A DNA stretch of 64,000 nucleotides from Ruminococcus sp. (lineage in GTDB: Bacteria > Bacillota > Clostridia > Oscillospirales > Ruminococcaceae). Positions 16,951 to 26,109 of the stretch are shown in pieces. The position numbers were made by a program, and so were the translations under genes. Positions within the stretch are counted from its first letter, which is position 1, and each line of letters begins with the position of its first letter. The DNA lies in the NCBI GenBank assembly GCA_015066805.1, contig SVNP01000005.1, positions 53,538 to 117,537 on the forward strand. The letters run 5' to 3'. A model generated the notes under the pieces. It had not been told where the DNA came from. It made no database searches and worked only from the letters and a program-made list of their open reading frames with translations.

Positions 16951-17784
16951 ATGGAGAGATTGATCCGAAAAGTCAAGGAAGCGTTTCGTTTTGAGCATAG
17001 GGATGAACGCTATACCTGCAAGCACTGCGGCACAGAGCATTCCCGCAAAACACTGATGAAGCGGTATATGGTCTGCCCCGATTGCGGTGCATACTACCGA
17101 GTTACCCCCAAGGATCGCATCAGCATGATCTGTGACGACGGTACCTTCAAGGAAATGTTTTCCAATATCGAAAGCAAGAATTTCCTGGATTTCCCCAAAT
17201 ACGATGACAAGCTGCGTCAGGCAAAGGAGCAGACCGGTGAAAAGGAAGCGGTTCTCTGCGGCCGCGGCAAGATCGGATCCGTTCCCGCCTGCATCTTTGT
17301 GATGGATTCCCGTTTTATCATGGCAAGCATGGGCTCTGCCGTAGGTGAAAAAATCACCCGGTTGTTTGAGTACGCCACCAAGCAGAAGCTGCCTGTTATC
17401 GGATTCTGCTGTTCGGGCGGTGCCAGAATGCAGGAGAGCATCCTTTCTCTGATGCAGATGGCAAAGGTCAGCGGAGCCGTGCAGCGTCACGGTCAGGCAG
17501 GCAACCTGTATATGCCTGTGCTTACCGATCCCACCACAGGCGGCGTAACCGCCAGCTTTGCCATGCAGGGTGATATCATTCTGGCAGAGCCGAAGGCACT
17601 GGTTGGTTTTGCAGGCAAGCGCGTGATCCAGCAGACAGCAAATGCAGCCTTCCCCGAAAATTTCCAGACAGCCGAGTTTTTGCTGGAGCACGGCTTTATT
17701 GATGCCATTGTACCCCGTGAGGATATGAAGGAAACTCTGGCACTCCTGTGTTCTCAGCATCGAAAGGTGGGAAAATCCGCATGA
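16951..17784 (+). CDS. accD: Acetyl-CoA carboxylase carboxyltransferase beta subunit
   Basis: 277 residues. The N-terminal zinc ribbon is visible as CKHCGTEH and CPDCG (two Cys-x2-Cys pairs), followed by the crotonase-type carboxyltransferase fold with GFCCSGGARMQE and PTTGGVTASFAM. With AccA it moves the carboxyl group from biotin to acetyl-CoA. ATGA overlap with accA indicates coupled synthesis of the two subunits. Biotin carboxylase and biotin carrier genes are not in the operon. Confidence 0.95.
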   Translation: MERLIRKVKEAFRFEHRDERYTCKHCGTEHSRKTLMKRYMVCPDCGAYYRVTPKDRISMICDDGTFKEMFSNIESKNFLDFPKYDDKLRQAKEQTGEKEAVLCGRGKIGSVPACIFVMDSRFIMASMGSAVGEKITRLFEYATKQKLPVIGFCCSGGARMQESILSLMQMAKVSGAVQRHGQAGNLYMPVLTDPTTGGVTASFAMQGDIILAEPKALVGFAGKRVIQQTANAAFPENFQTAEFLLEHGFIDAIVPREDMKETLALLCSQHRKVGKSA

Positions 17785-18572
17785 GTAAGAGTATTTATCA
17801 GGTGTTTAAAAATGCCAGAGCAGGTGCAAGACCTACCGCAGCCGCATATATCGAGGAGCTGTTTGATAAGCGTATTGATCTGCACGGTGACCGCCGTTTT
17901 GCCGATGATACGGCCATTATCGGTGGTATCGGCTATCTGGGCGGAATCCCCACCACCTATATCGGCATTGAAAAGGGTGCGGATCTGCAATCCCGTATGG
18001 CTCATAACTTTGGCTGCCCCAAGCCGGAAGGCTACCGTAAAGCATTGCGTCTGATGAAGCAGGCGGAAAAATTCCGTCGCCCTGTAGTATGCTTTGTGGA
18101 TACCATGGGTGCTTTCTGCGGCGTGGATGCCGAAGAAAGAGGCCAGGGTGAAGCCATTGCGGAAAATCTGGTGGAAATGATGGGCCTGCAAACTCCCGTG
18201 ATCTCCGTGATCATCGGTGAAGGCGGCAGCGGCGGTGCATTGGGTCTTGCCGTTGCGGATAAGGTCTATATGCTGGAAAATGCCGTGTATTCGGTCATTG
18301 CGCCCGAAGGCTGCGCCAATATCCTCTGGAAGGATGCCCAGCGTGTGGAGGAAGCCTGCGAAGCTCTGCATATCACCGCAAAGGATATGCTGCATTTTCA
18401 GGTTGCCGAGAAGATCATCAGTGAGGATTTTGACCACTTTGATATGATGTGTGAGAATCTGAAGCGTGAGCTGGTGGAGGATATCTGTCATCTCTCTGCT
18501 GTTCCCAAATATGATCTGCTGGAAAACCGCTATCACAGATACCGTGCATTCGGTGTCTACCGTGAAGAATGA
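17781..18572 (+). CDS. accA: Acetyl-CoA carboxylase carboxyltransferase alpha subunit
   Basis: 263 residues, the compact Firmicutes form. RIDLHGDRRFADD near residue 33, CFVDTMGAFCGVDAEERGQ and IGEGGSGGALGLAVADKV are characteristic of AccA. The start at 17781 (MSKSIYQVFKNAR) overlaps the accD stop; an upstream in-frame ATG at 17748 lies inside accD. Last gene of the operon, followed by a strong terminator. Confidence 0.95.
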   Translation: MSKSIYQVFKNARAGARPTAAAYIEELFDKRIDLHGDRRFADDTAIIGGIGYLGGIPTTYIGIEKGADLQSRMAHNFGCPKPEGYRKALRLMKQAEKFRRPVVCFVDTMGAFCGVDAEERGQGEAIAENLVEMMGLQTPVISVIIGEGGSGGALGLAVADKVYMLENAVYSVIAPEGCANILWKDAQRVEEACEALHITAKDMLHFQVAEKIISEDFDHFDMMCENLKRELVEDICHLSAVPKYDLLENRYHRYRAFGVYREE

Positions 18573-18602
18573 CCCTACCATTTCTCCTCTGAAATTTTGC
18601 AT

Positions 18603-18654
18603 GGAAAAAACAGCATCGGTTCCCGTTTTGCGGGGATCGTATGCTGTTTTTTCC
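18603..18654. terminator. Bidirectional terminator between accA and the flippase gene
   Basis: GGAAAAAACAGCAT (18603-18616) and ATGCTGTTTTTTCC (18641-18654) form a perfect 14-base stem whose A/T-rich base gives a T-run on both strands. It separates the two convergent transcription units, accA and the gene ending at 18659. Confidence 0.88.
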
Positions 18655-18658
18655 TGTT

Positions 18659-20248
18659 TTATGCAGATTTTTTTCTTCGCATCAGCCACATGGTAAGGAG
18701 ATAGACCATGCCGCCCGCAGCAATACCGCAGATCAACGGTAACGCATTGCCCATGTCAAGAAGCAGATGATAAACGGTTTTGGCCGTAACGGCACATAAT
18801 ATTCCGGCAAACAAAGGCCTTCCGCAGATCTGTATGTAAGAAAGGGAAAGCTGCGTCTGCTGCTTTAGTACCGCACAGGCACGGAACAGGGTGACCATAT
18901 AGCAAAGCAAGGTCGCAATGGCTGCGCCGTTGAGATGAACAGCCTCCATTCGCAGCAGCACCAGATTTCCAAGGATCTTTACCGCAGTACCCCAAAGCAT
19001 GATCCGTACTGTCAGATTGGCATGGCCTGCTGCCTGCAGCATGCTGAAGATGGGATGGGTCAGCGCCAGAAAGATCACTGCGATCCCCAGGATCATCAGT
19101 GGAGGGGCTGCCGCCGTAACCTCCGCAGTACGATTGGGAAACAGCAGGGTAAGAATAGGCTCTGCCAGTACAAAAATACCCATTCCTGCGGGAATTGCCA
19201 TAAAAGCTGTTCCCGAAAGGGCTGTGCGTGCGTGCTGTTCCATGGCCATTTGATCCTTTTGGGTGTAAGCCTCCGTAAAGGCGGGCAGAACACTTTTGCC
19301 CATCATGTTGGTGACTGATGGCACTAGGTTGAATACCGTAACCGCCAGACCCGAAAAAGCACCATACAGAAAGTTTGCGGTTTCGGCTGCCTCTGCCTGT
19401 GTCGGCGGAGAAAGATACCCGAATCGCTGCGGTGCGGCGCAGATCACCTGCGTCAGACAGCGCAGCACAGTAAATACATCCGTAAGAGTGGTCAGATTGG
19501 TCACCAGAGAACTGATGGCAACAGGTATGAGAATGCGGATCAGGCGGCGATAAATATTTTTTCGGCATATCTGCCTGCTGCCGCCTCTTGTCACGGGAAA
19601 CGGAAAACAAAACAACAGGATCAATCCGGCCAGTGCGGAAACAGTGACACCAAATACCGCCGCCGCTGCCCCTGCTGCCAAGGGATTGTCATCCGGTAGA
19701 AATCTGTGCCATTGTCCCGAGAGCACACATCTGCAGAATGTCACACCGCAGATCACACGAACGATCCCTTCTGCCGACTGTGAAATTGCTGTGGGAGTCA
19801 TGTTGCGTAAGCCTTCAAAGCTGCCCCGCAGCACCGCACTCAGGCAGCAGATGCACACAGTAGGGGAGAGTGCCTGCACAGCCGCAGCGGCAGGTGGGTT
19901 TTCCAGCAGTCTGATACATAAAGGTTCTGCACAAAAAAACAGCATCAGGCTGCCGCATATGCCAATGCCGCCGAATAATCGGAATGCACAGCTTCGTATG
20001 GTGCGGATCATGGCATGATCTTCTGCAGCCCTTGCCTCGGCTGTCATAGCGGCAACCGCGGTGTTCATGCCCGTAACGGAAAGGGCAAATACGGGTAAAA
20101 ACAGTGCATACGCCGAAGAAAAATAACCCATCCCCGTGCCGCCCAGCATTCCGGTCAGCGGAATGCGGAACAAAGCACCGCACAGCTTTGCGAATATCAC
20201 CGAAGCCATAAGTATGACCGAGCCCAGCATAACACTTTGCCGCTTCAT
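18659..20248 (-). CDS. Polysaccharide/lipid II flippase-like membrane protein (SpoVB/MurJ group)
   Basis: 529 residues with about 12-14 hydrophobic segments. The N-terminus SVILMASVIFAKLCGALFRI and the internal TGMLGGTGMGYFSSAYALF are typical of the MOP (MVF/SpoVB) exporters, which flip lipid-linked saccharides across the membrane. In spore formers SpoVB acts in cortex synthesis; elsewhere such proteins act in cell-wall or polysaccharide export, and sequence alone does not decide. GGAGGAG lies upstream of the ATG at 20248. Confidence 0.82.
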   Translation of the reverse strand: MKRQSVMLGSVILMASVIFAKLCGALFRIPLTGMLGGTGMGYFSSAYALFLPVFALSVTGMNTAVAAMTAEARAAEDHAMIRTIRSCAFRLFGGIGICGSLMLFFCAEPLCIRLLENPPAAAAVQALSPTVCICCLSAVLRGSFEGLRNMTPTAISQSAEGIVRVICGVTFCRCVLSGQWHRFLPDDNPLAAGAAAAVFGVTVSALAGLILLFCFPFPVTRGGSRQICRKNIYRRLIRILIPVAISSLVTNLTTLTDVFTVLRCLTQVICAAPQRFGYLSPPTQAEAAETANFLYGAFSGLAVTVFNLVPSVTNMMGKSVLPAFTEAYTQKDQMAMEQHARTALSGTAFMAIPAGMGIFVLAEPILTLLFPNRTAEVTAAAPPLMILGIAVIFLALTHPIFSMLQAAGHANLTVRIMLWGTAVKILGNLVLLRMEAVHLNGAAIATLLCYMVTLFRACAVLKQQTQLSLSYIQICGRPLFAGILCAVTAKTVYHLLLDMGNALPLICGIAAGGMVYLLTMWLMRRKKSA

Positions 20249-20337
20249 AAGGGAGATCTCCTCCGTTCTTTTCCGCTGCGGGAGCCTCCTTTGCAGCGTG
20301 TTTTTGAAAAGTTATAGTGGAAATAATCAAATTTATG

Positions 20338-20366
20338 TTGCAATCTCCGAAAATATGTGCTATAAT
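20338..20366 (+). promoter_or_regulatory. Promoter upstream of the 20438 gene and trpS
   Basis: TTGCAA (20338-20343), 17-base spacer, TATAAT (20361-20366), with TG one base ahead of the -10 hexamer. It would transcribe the small gene at 20438 and probably trpS, mazG and rqcP. Confidence 0.75.
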
Positions 20367-20437
20367 AGAAAATACGAATGTGCATGAATGACCGTCTGTG
20401 TCATCTGCCCTAAGAATTGAAAGGACGATTTTTTATC

Positions 20438-20950
20438 ATGGCTACAGTACGCTTTCTTTCCAGAGTTCCCGCATCCCGGGAGTATCTTAAGACCCGCAGC
20501 CAGGCGCTGCATCTTTCTCCTTCCAACTTTACCCAGTATCTGACAGAAAACACGCTTTACGGCGTGGTGATTGATATGCCCATGTCCCCCACGGTGATTA
20601 CTACCATGGCTTGCTTTGTAAACGGTGCCGCAAACCTGTATTTCAGCAACGGTGCCGATTATTCCGGTGCAGCTCAGCGGTATCCCGGCGTGGTACAGGC
20701 TACCCGTATGTTCGTGAACAGTGCCGCACAGTTTTTGGAGCTTGCAGAGCCCGCACCCTCCTTTGAGCTGCCTATGGCACAGACCCACTATGTGTACTTC
20801 CTGACCACCGGCGGCGCATATCGTCTGGCAGTCAAGGCAACCACCTCCAACCAGAATCCCAAGGAGCGTGTCCTGATGCAGATGTATCAGCGTGTTATGA
20901 GCGAGCTTCGCAGTGCGCAGATGAAGGATCGTGCGGCAAATCAGAAATAA
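20438..20950 (+). CDS. Conserved-looking protein of unknown function
   Basis: 170 residues, no signal peptide or membrane segment, no family I can name. A mixed alpha/beta protein with QALHLSPSNFTQYLTENTLYG early and a basic, Gln-rich C-terminus. The start at 20438 (MATVRFLSRV) has AAAGGA 12 bases upstream. It ends 36 bases before trpS and shares its promoter, so it may be co-expressed with the tryptophanyl-tRNA synthetase. Confidence 0.75.
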   Translation: MATVRFLSRVPASREYLKTRSQALHLSPSNFTQYLTENTLYGVVIDMPMSPTVITTMACFVNGAANLYFSNGADYSGAAQRYPGVVQATRMFVNSAAQFLELAEPAPSFELPMAQTHYVYFLTTGGAYRLAVKATTSNQNPKERVLMQMYQRVMSELRSAQMKDRAANQK

Positions 20951-20986
20951 TCCGCATAAATCCGTTGAAAGGAACGAAAACACAGT

Positions 20987-22006
20987 ATGTCTCAACAAGA
21001 AATGACAACGCCCCAGAAGAAGCGTATTTTCAGTGGTATCCAGCCCACAGGCGTGTTTACGCTGGGCAACTATATCGGTGCGGTACGCAACTGGGGTGCC
21101 CTGCAGGATGAATACGAAAGCATCTACTGCATCGTGGATCTGCACGCCATTACCGTTATGCAGGAGCCTGCTGCCCTGCGTGCCAATACCATGCGTGCCT
21201 ATGCCCTGATGCTGGCCTGCGGTATCGATCCTAAGAAGAGTGTGGCCTTTATCCAGAGCCATAACCCCAACCACGCAGAGCTGAGCTGGGTGCTTTCCTG
21301 CTCCACCATGTTCGGTGAGCTGAGCCGTATGACCCAGTTCAAGGATAAAAGTGCCCGTCATGCTGATAACATCAACGCAGGCTTGTTTACCTATCCGGTG
21401 CTGATGGCAGCGGATATTCTGGCATATAATGCAGATCTGGTGCCCATCGGCGCAGATCAGAAGCAGCATCTGGAGCTGGCAAGAAATATTGCAGTGCGTT
21501 TTAATCAGCGTTTCGGCCAGACCTTTACCGTGCCGGAGCCCTATGTTCCCGCAAGCGGTGCCCGTCTGATGTCCCTGCAGGATCCCACCAAGAAGATGTC
21601 CAAATCCGATGAAAACGCCAATGCCTGCGTGTTTATTCTGGATGATAAGGATACCATCATGCGGAAGTTCAAGCGTGCGGTAACGGATTCCGAAGCAGAG
21701 GTCTGCTACCGTGAGGGCAAGGACGGCATCAACAACCTGATGACCATTTACAGTTGCGTGACAGGCAAGACCATGGATGAGATCACAGCAGAGTTTGCAG
21801 GCAAGGGCTACGGTGATTTCAAATCTGCCGTGGGTGAAGCCGTTGCCGATCATCTGGCTCCCGTCCGCAGCGAATTTGCAAGACTCTCTGCCGATAAGGC
21901 ATACCTGAACGAGTGTATCGCCATCGGCAGTGAGCAGGCCTACCGCATGACACGGAAGATCCTTTCCAAGGTGTACCGTCGTGTGGGCTTTGTAGATCAC
22001 AAGTAA
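20987..22006 (+). CDS. trpS: Tryptophanyl-tRNA synthetase
   Basis: 339 residues, usual length. The class I nucleotide-binding motif appears as PTGVFTLGNYIGAVRNW and the KMSKS loop as KKMSKSDEN. It charges tRNA-Trp using ATP. GAAAGGA lies upstream of the ATG. No T-box leader could be recognised before it; the only upstream RNA is the 36-base gap. A structured segment follows at 22015-22083. Confidence 0.97.
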   Translation: MSQQEMTTPQKKRIFSGIQPTGVFTLGNYIGAVRNWGALQDEYESIYCIVDLHAITVMQEPAALRANTMRAYALMLACGIDPKKSVAFIQSHNPNHAELSWVLSCSTMFGELSRMTQFKDKSARHADNINAGLFTYPVLMAADILAYNADLVPIGADQKQHLELARNIAVRFNQRFGQTFTVPEPYVPASGARLMSLQDPTKKMSKSDENANACVFILDDKDTIMRKFKRAVTDSEAEVCYREGKDGINNLMTIYSCVTGKTMDEITAEFAGKGYGDFKSAVGEAVADHLAPVRSEFARLSADKAYLNECIAIGSEQAYRMTRKILSKVYRRVGFVDHK

Positions 22007-22014
22007 GATGAGAA

Positions 22015-22083
22015 ACGGCGGGTATTCTCCACTGATTTGCGATGACTCCGCGGAACGGAGAGATCGTTGGAGATAGCCGCCGT
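22015..22083 (+). other. Long intercistronic RNA fold between trpS and mazG
   Basis: Nested complementary arms: ACGGCGG (22015-22021) with CCGCCGT (22077-22083), TCTCCA (22026-22031) with TGGAGA (22068-22073), and an inner hairpin CTCCG/CGGAG (22046-22060). Downstream there is no uninterrupted T-run, so it does not look like a simple terminator. It could be a processing hairpin, a weak attenuator or a small RNA. Confidence 0.45.
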
Positions 22084-22122
22084 GTTCTGTTGTATCATGG
22101 ATATGAAAGGAGAGGCTGCATC

Positions 22123-22956
22123 ATGTGGAATACTGCCGACATGACGCTGGACGAGCGGATCGCCGCCGTGCGGGATCTGCCCCGATATGATATGGACGCA
22201 TTGATGGAGGTCATGCTTCTGCTGCGCAGCGAAAAGGGCTGCCCGTGGGATAAGGAACAGACCCACCGTTCCATCCGTGCGGATTTTCTGGAAGAATGCT
22301 ATGAGGCTGTGGAAGCCATTGACTGCGATGATCCTGCTATGCTGCGGGAGGAGCTGGGCGATGTGCTGCTGCAAGTGGTGTTCCATGCCTGTATTGAACA
22401 GCAGGCAGGCAGATTTACCTTTGATGATATCTGCGATGAGCTTTGCCGTAAGCTCATCGTGCGCCACCCCCATGTGTTCGGGGATGTTACCGTTGCCGAC
22501 AGCGGCGAGGTGCTGAAAAACTGGGATGCCATCAAGCGGGAAACCAAGTCCCAGACCACCTTTGCCGATACACTGGAGGGTGTCAGCAAAGCACTGCCCG
22601 CCCTGATGTATGCCCAGAAGCTCGGCAAGCGTGCCTCCAGAGCCGGTATGGACTGGGATTGTGCTGAGGCTGCTTTTTCCTGTATCAGAGCCGAAACCGA
22701 TGAACTGGAGGCAGCCATCCGCAGCGGCGATGCCGCACAGATTGTGGAGGAGCTGGGCGACCTGCTGTTTTCCTGCGTCAATACCGCCCGTCATCTGGGT
22801 GTGGATGCGGAAACCGCTCTCCGCAATGCGGCTGTGAAATTCAAAACCAGATTTGCCGCCACCGAGCAATTGGTTCTGGCAGATGGCAAACAAATGCAGG
22901 ATTGCTCTCTGGAGGTGCTGGATACCTACTGGGCAGAAGCCAAAAAGCAGCTTTAA
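22123..22956 (+). CDS. mazG: Nucleoside triphosphate pyrophosphohydrolase
   Basis: 277 residues. Two MazG modules are present: the first with LRSEKGCPWDKEQTH and EECYEAVEAID, then a repeat in the C-terminal half with EELGDLLFSCVNTARHLG, including the ExxE/ExxD metal-binding sets. It hydrolyses non-canonical or excess NTPs to NMP and pyrophosphate. The start at 22123 (MWNTADMT) has AAAGGAGAG upstream; the longer frame from 22042 runs through the RNA fold. rqcP follows by 28 bases, the same order as in many Firmicutes. Confidence 0.92.
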   Translation: MWNTADMTLDERIAAVRDLPRYDMDALMEVMLLLRSEKGCPWDKEQTHRSIRADFLEECYEAVEAIDCDDPAMLREELGDVLLQVVFHACIEQQAGRFTFDDICDELCRKLIVRHPHVFGDVTVADSGEVLKNWDAIKRETKSQTTFADTLEGVSKALPALMYAQKLGKRASRAGMDWDCAEAAFSCIRAETDELEAAIRSGDAAQIVEELGDLLFSCVNTARHLGVDAETALRNAAVKFKTRFAATEQLVLADGKQMQDCSLEVLDTYWAEAKKQL

Positions 22957-22984
22957 CTTGTGACGAAAAAGGAGAAAACGCATC

Positions 22985-23227
22985 ATGCGATTGGACAAAT
23001 ATCTGAAAGTCTCCCGATTGATGAAGCGGCGTACCGTCGCCAATGAGGCCTGTGATGCAGGCAGAGTGGCAGTCAACGGCAAGCCCGCCCGTGCCTCCTA
23101 TGAGGTGAAGATCGGCGACCTGCTGGAAATCACCCTTGGTCAGAGAGTCATGCGTGTGCGTGTGGCAGCCATCAACGAGGTGATCCGTAAGGAAGAAGCG
23201 GCAACTATGTATACCATTGAGCCGTAA
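22985..23227 (+). CDS. rqcP: S4-domain ribosome quality-control protein
   Basis: 80 residues made almost entirely of an S4 RNA-binding domain: MRLDKYLKVSRLMKRRTVA, then GRVAVNGKPARASYEVKIGD. This matches RqcP (YabO/Hsp15-like), which stabilises tRNA on obstructed 50S subunits during alanine tailing. The mazG-rqcP order matches the Bacillus yabN-yabO arrangement. Preceded by AAAAGGAG. Confidence 0.9.
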   Translation: MRLDKYLKVSRLMKRRTVANEACDAGRVAVNGKPARASYEVKIGDLLEITLGQRVMRVRVAAINEVIRKEEAATMYTIEP

Positions 23228-23239
23228 ACAAGCAACAAA

Positions 23240-23274
23240 AACCGCCATCCGAGCAAGTATCTCGGATGGCGGTT
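23240..23274. terminator. Bidirectional terminator between rqcP and the DUF4003-like gene
   Basis: AACCGCCATCCGAG (23240-23253) and CTCGGATGGCGGTT (23261-23274) form a perfect 14-base stem with a seven-base loop. T-rich sequence follows on the plus strand and AAAA-rich sequence on the other side, suiting convergent genes. Confidence 0.82.
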
Positions 23275-23279
23275 TGTTG

Positions 23280-24248
23280 TTATACGGGAACATGCCCCGT
23301 GCTGTCTGCCGCATGGAACCCGGTCACGGAGTACATGGCAGCCATAAACGCGTACTGTTGTTCCGTTTCGGGGGTAATGGCGTGCAGCGCATCGGCAGCA
23401 ATGGCCATAGCGGTAAAAAGCTGCCGTTCCTTTGCCGAAAGGATCAGCGCAGAAAAAGCATCGGTCTTGCTTAAATACGCATCGGTCTCAATAAACCGTT
23501 TGATAAAGGTGCTGGGGGGGATGTCCAGCAGAACAAATGGAGCCAGTACCGTAGGCAGGCTGCCCTTACGCAAATTGATCTTTACGGATTTTGCAGCTTC
23601 ATCCAACTGCTTGGTGCGGGTGCAGGCCTCCTCCACATTGCCGTGGAAAGCCAGTGCATGCCCCAAAGCCTGAACGGAATTGCGGAAGAAATAATCGTCA
23701 TCCAGCCGTTCCGCATAAGCTTCTGCGTGAGCGATCACATCCATGTCATCGGTTTCATATAGAGCGTACAAGGTAAACACTCCCAGATCTTCATATCCCG
23801 TAAGAATGGGATGCGCCCGGTGTACTTCTTCAAAAATAGTGAAGATACGCTTAGCGTAATCGTCAAATTCCTCTGTGGGAACACTGCTTTCCGCCAAAGC
23901 CGCAGCAGGCAGCACCAGCCGTGCGGATGGAATAAACACCTCACCAAGCACACGGAACGCAGTCTGCATACGGTACAGCATACGGTCCCAATCCTGAGCA
24001 GTTGCAAGGGTGACTGTCAGCAAGGGCAGAAGTTCGGCAGCGGCTTCATCAAAGCAAAGGGGCGTGCGACGAATTCGGTCTGCGGCCTCTTCCAGCGGCA
24101 GATCGGTTTTATCGGTGCGGGAAAACAGCAGACAGGCAGCCATGTGCAGCGCAACATCCTGTCCACGGAAAAACACCTTGCGGAGTGCTTCATCCTGTGC
24201 AAGAAACAGCGGCAGCCGCTGCTGCAAAGTGTTGACAGATCCTTCCAT
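23280..24248 (-). CDS. DUF4003-like protein of unknown function
   Basis: 322 residues, mostly helical, no signal peptide. The overall length and the helical pattern with an internal DDYFFRNSVQALGHALAF stretch resemble the DUF4003 family of Firmicutes, which has no assigned function; this identification is tentative. GGAGG lies nine bases before the ATG. It starts 18 bases after the NptA-PhoU stop, so it is probably co-transcribed from the Pho-box promoter. Confidence 0.55.
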   Translation of the reverse strand: MEGSVNTLQQRLPLFLAQDEALRKVFFRGQDVALHMAACLLFSRTDKTDLPLEEAADRIRRTPLCFDEAAAELLPLLTVTLATAQDWDRMLYRMQTAFRVLGEVFIPSARLVLPAAALAESSVPTEEFDDYAKRIFTIFEEVHRAHPILTGYEDLGVFTLYALYETDDMDVIAHAEAYAERLDDDYFFRNSVQALGHALAFHGNVEEACTRTKQLDEAAKSVKINLRKGSLPTVLAPFVLLDIPPSTFIKRFIETDAYLSKTDAFSALILSAKERQLFTAMAIAADALHAITPETEQQYAFMAAMYSVTGFHAADSTGHVPV

Positions 24249-24266
24249 AACAGATTCCTCCGGAAA

Positions 24267-26033
24267 TCAGGTCGTTTTTGCACGCAGAGCAAACTGTGTG
24301 CGGTAGCTTTCATACAAATCGTGATATCCGCTCCCCTCGGCTTCCTTCAGGTTATGCAGATAGCTGTGAGCCTCAAAGGTATCATGCTCTGCCTCGATAA
24401 TGGCAACCGCCACATTGGAGCAGTGATCGGAGATGCGCTCATAGTTGGTCAGCAGATCGGTAAGGATAAAACCCAGCTCAATGGTACAGTTACCCTTCTG
24501 CAAACGCAGAATATGTCTTGCCTTGATCTCGGAGATCAGATTGTCAATGACCTGCTCCAAAGGCTCTACCGTAGCAGCCAGTGCCAGATCGTTGGAGGTA
24601 AAGGCCTTAACGGTACGCTTTACGATCTCATGCAGTGCCTCGGTCAGTACAGCCAGCTCCTCGGTCGCGTGCTGGGAGAAGGTGATGCCCTTTTTGTTGA
24701 TCTCATCTGCCACACCGATGAGGTTCTTGGCGTGGTCGCCCATACGTTCCAGATCGTTGATAGAGTGGAGCATTCTGGCAACCTTGCGGTGGTCGGGATC
24801 GGAAAGCTGCGTGTGAGAGAGCTTCACCAGATAGGTGCCCAGCTTGTCCTCGTAGCAGTCAATATCATCCTCCAACTGATTGACCTCGGCAGCAGTCTGT
24901 TCATTCCAGCCGGAAATCAGCGTAGTACCCTTGGAAACAGCCTCCTCCGCAGCCTCGGCCATTTCATTGGTGACCTCCATTGCCTTTGCCACAGCGAAGG
25001 CGGGCATGGTCAGCAAACGCTCATCCAGCACAACGGATTCCTCCGCCTTGGGCGCAGCTTCTTCTTTGATGACGGTGTTTGCCAGCTTTTCCAACTGCTT
25101 GGTAAAGGGCAGCAGCACAAATGTGGTGATCACATTGAACAAGCTGTGGCACACTGCGATCATAAAGGGGGAGATGGCGGCATCAATAATGGCAGGCCGG
25201 AAGACGGCATCCACAATGATAAAGGGGATCAGGCAGATCAGAGTGCCGATGATGTTAAAGGAAAGATGCACAACAGCAACCTTTTTTGCGTTTTTGCTCA
25301 CACCAATGCTGGAGATCATTGCGGTCACGCAGGTACCGATGTTCTGACCCATGATAATGGGAATGGCAATGCCGTAGGTGACTTCACCTGTAAGGGACAA
25401 TGCCTGCAATATACCCACCGAAGCAGCAGAGCTCTGAATGACGCCGGTAAATGCCGCACTGAACAGCAATGCCAGAATCGGATTCTTAAAGGCAGTCATC
25501 AGATCCTTGAATTCGGGCATATCAGCCAGCGGAGCCATGGCATCGGACATCAGTGTCATACCATACATCAGCACCGCAAAGCCCACGGCAATGTTGCCGA
25601 TGCTCTTGCGCTTCTGGGTCTTTCCGGCCATGATCATAATGACACCGATCAGGGCAAAAACAGGTGCAAAATTCTTGGGCTTCAGCAGATTGATAAAGAT
25701 GTTGCCACTTTCCAGACCGGCAAGGCTCAGCAGCCATGCCGTCAGGGTGGTGCCGATGTTGGAACCCATCAGTACACCAATGGTCTGACCAAAGGACAAA
25801 ATACCGGAGTTTACCAGACCCACCAGCATAACGGTCAGTGCCGAAGAAGACTGGATGGCAATGGTAATGCCCGCACCCAGAATCAGACTGAGGAGCTTGT
25901 TGGATGCCACTTTCCGCAGCATATGCTCCATTTTGCCGCCTGCGATCTTCTCCAGACCCGACGACATAACGTTCATGCCATAGAGGAAAAAGGCAAGACC
26001 GCCAATCAGGGTGATAACAGAAAAAATGTCCAT
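24267..26033 (-). CDS. Na/phosphate cotransporter fused to a PhoU-type domain
   Basis: 588 residues. The membrane part (about 1-310) has two QSSSA repeats typical of the Na/Pi cotransporter family: AIQSSSALTVMLVG and VIQSSAASVGILQ. The C-terminal part (about 340-560) is a helical PhoU-like domain with ERMGDHAKNL and YERISDHCSNVA, the metal-binding segments. It imports phosphate driven by sodium. No strong ribosome site was found before the ATG at 26033. Four 11-bp-spaced Pho-box positions upstream support control by PhoP and phosphate starvation. Confidence 0.92.
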   Translation of the reverse strand: MDIFSVITLIGGLAFFLYGMNVMSSGLEKIAGGKMEHMLRKVASNKLLSLILGAGITIAIQSSSALTVMLVGLVNSGILSFGQTIGVLMGSNIGTTLTAWLLSLAGLESGNIFINLLKPKNFAPVFALIGVIMIMAGKTQKRKSIGNIAVGFAVLMYGMTLMSDAMAPLADMPEFKDLMTAFKNPILALLFSAAFTGVIQSSAASVGILQALSLTGEVTYGIAIPIIMGQNIGTCVTAMISSIGVSKNAKKVAVVHLSFNIIGTLICLIPFIIVDAVFRPAIIDAAISPFMIAVCHSLFNVITTFVLLPFTKQLEKLANTVIKEEAAPKAEESVVLDERLLTMPAFAVAKAMEVTNEMAEAAEEAVSKGTTLISGWNEQTAAEVNQLEDDIDCYEDKLGTYLVKLSHTQLSDPDHRKVARMLHSINDLERMGDHAKNLIGVADEINKKGITFSQHATEELAVLTEALHEIVKRTVKAFTSNDLALAATVEPLEQVIDNLISEIKARHILRLQKGNCTIELGFILTDLLTNYERISDHCSNVAVAIIEAEHDTFEAHSYLHNLKEAEGSGYHDLYESYRTQFALRAKTT

Positions 26034-26109
26034 AACTTGTGTGCTTTGCGTTCTGCAAAAAGCAAACGCAATACTCCTTCCCTTTTCAATGCAGGATTGT
26101 TCATCATGT

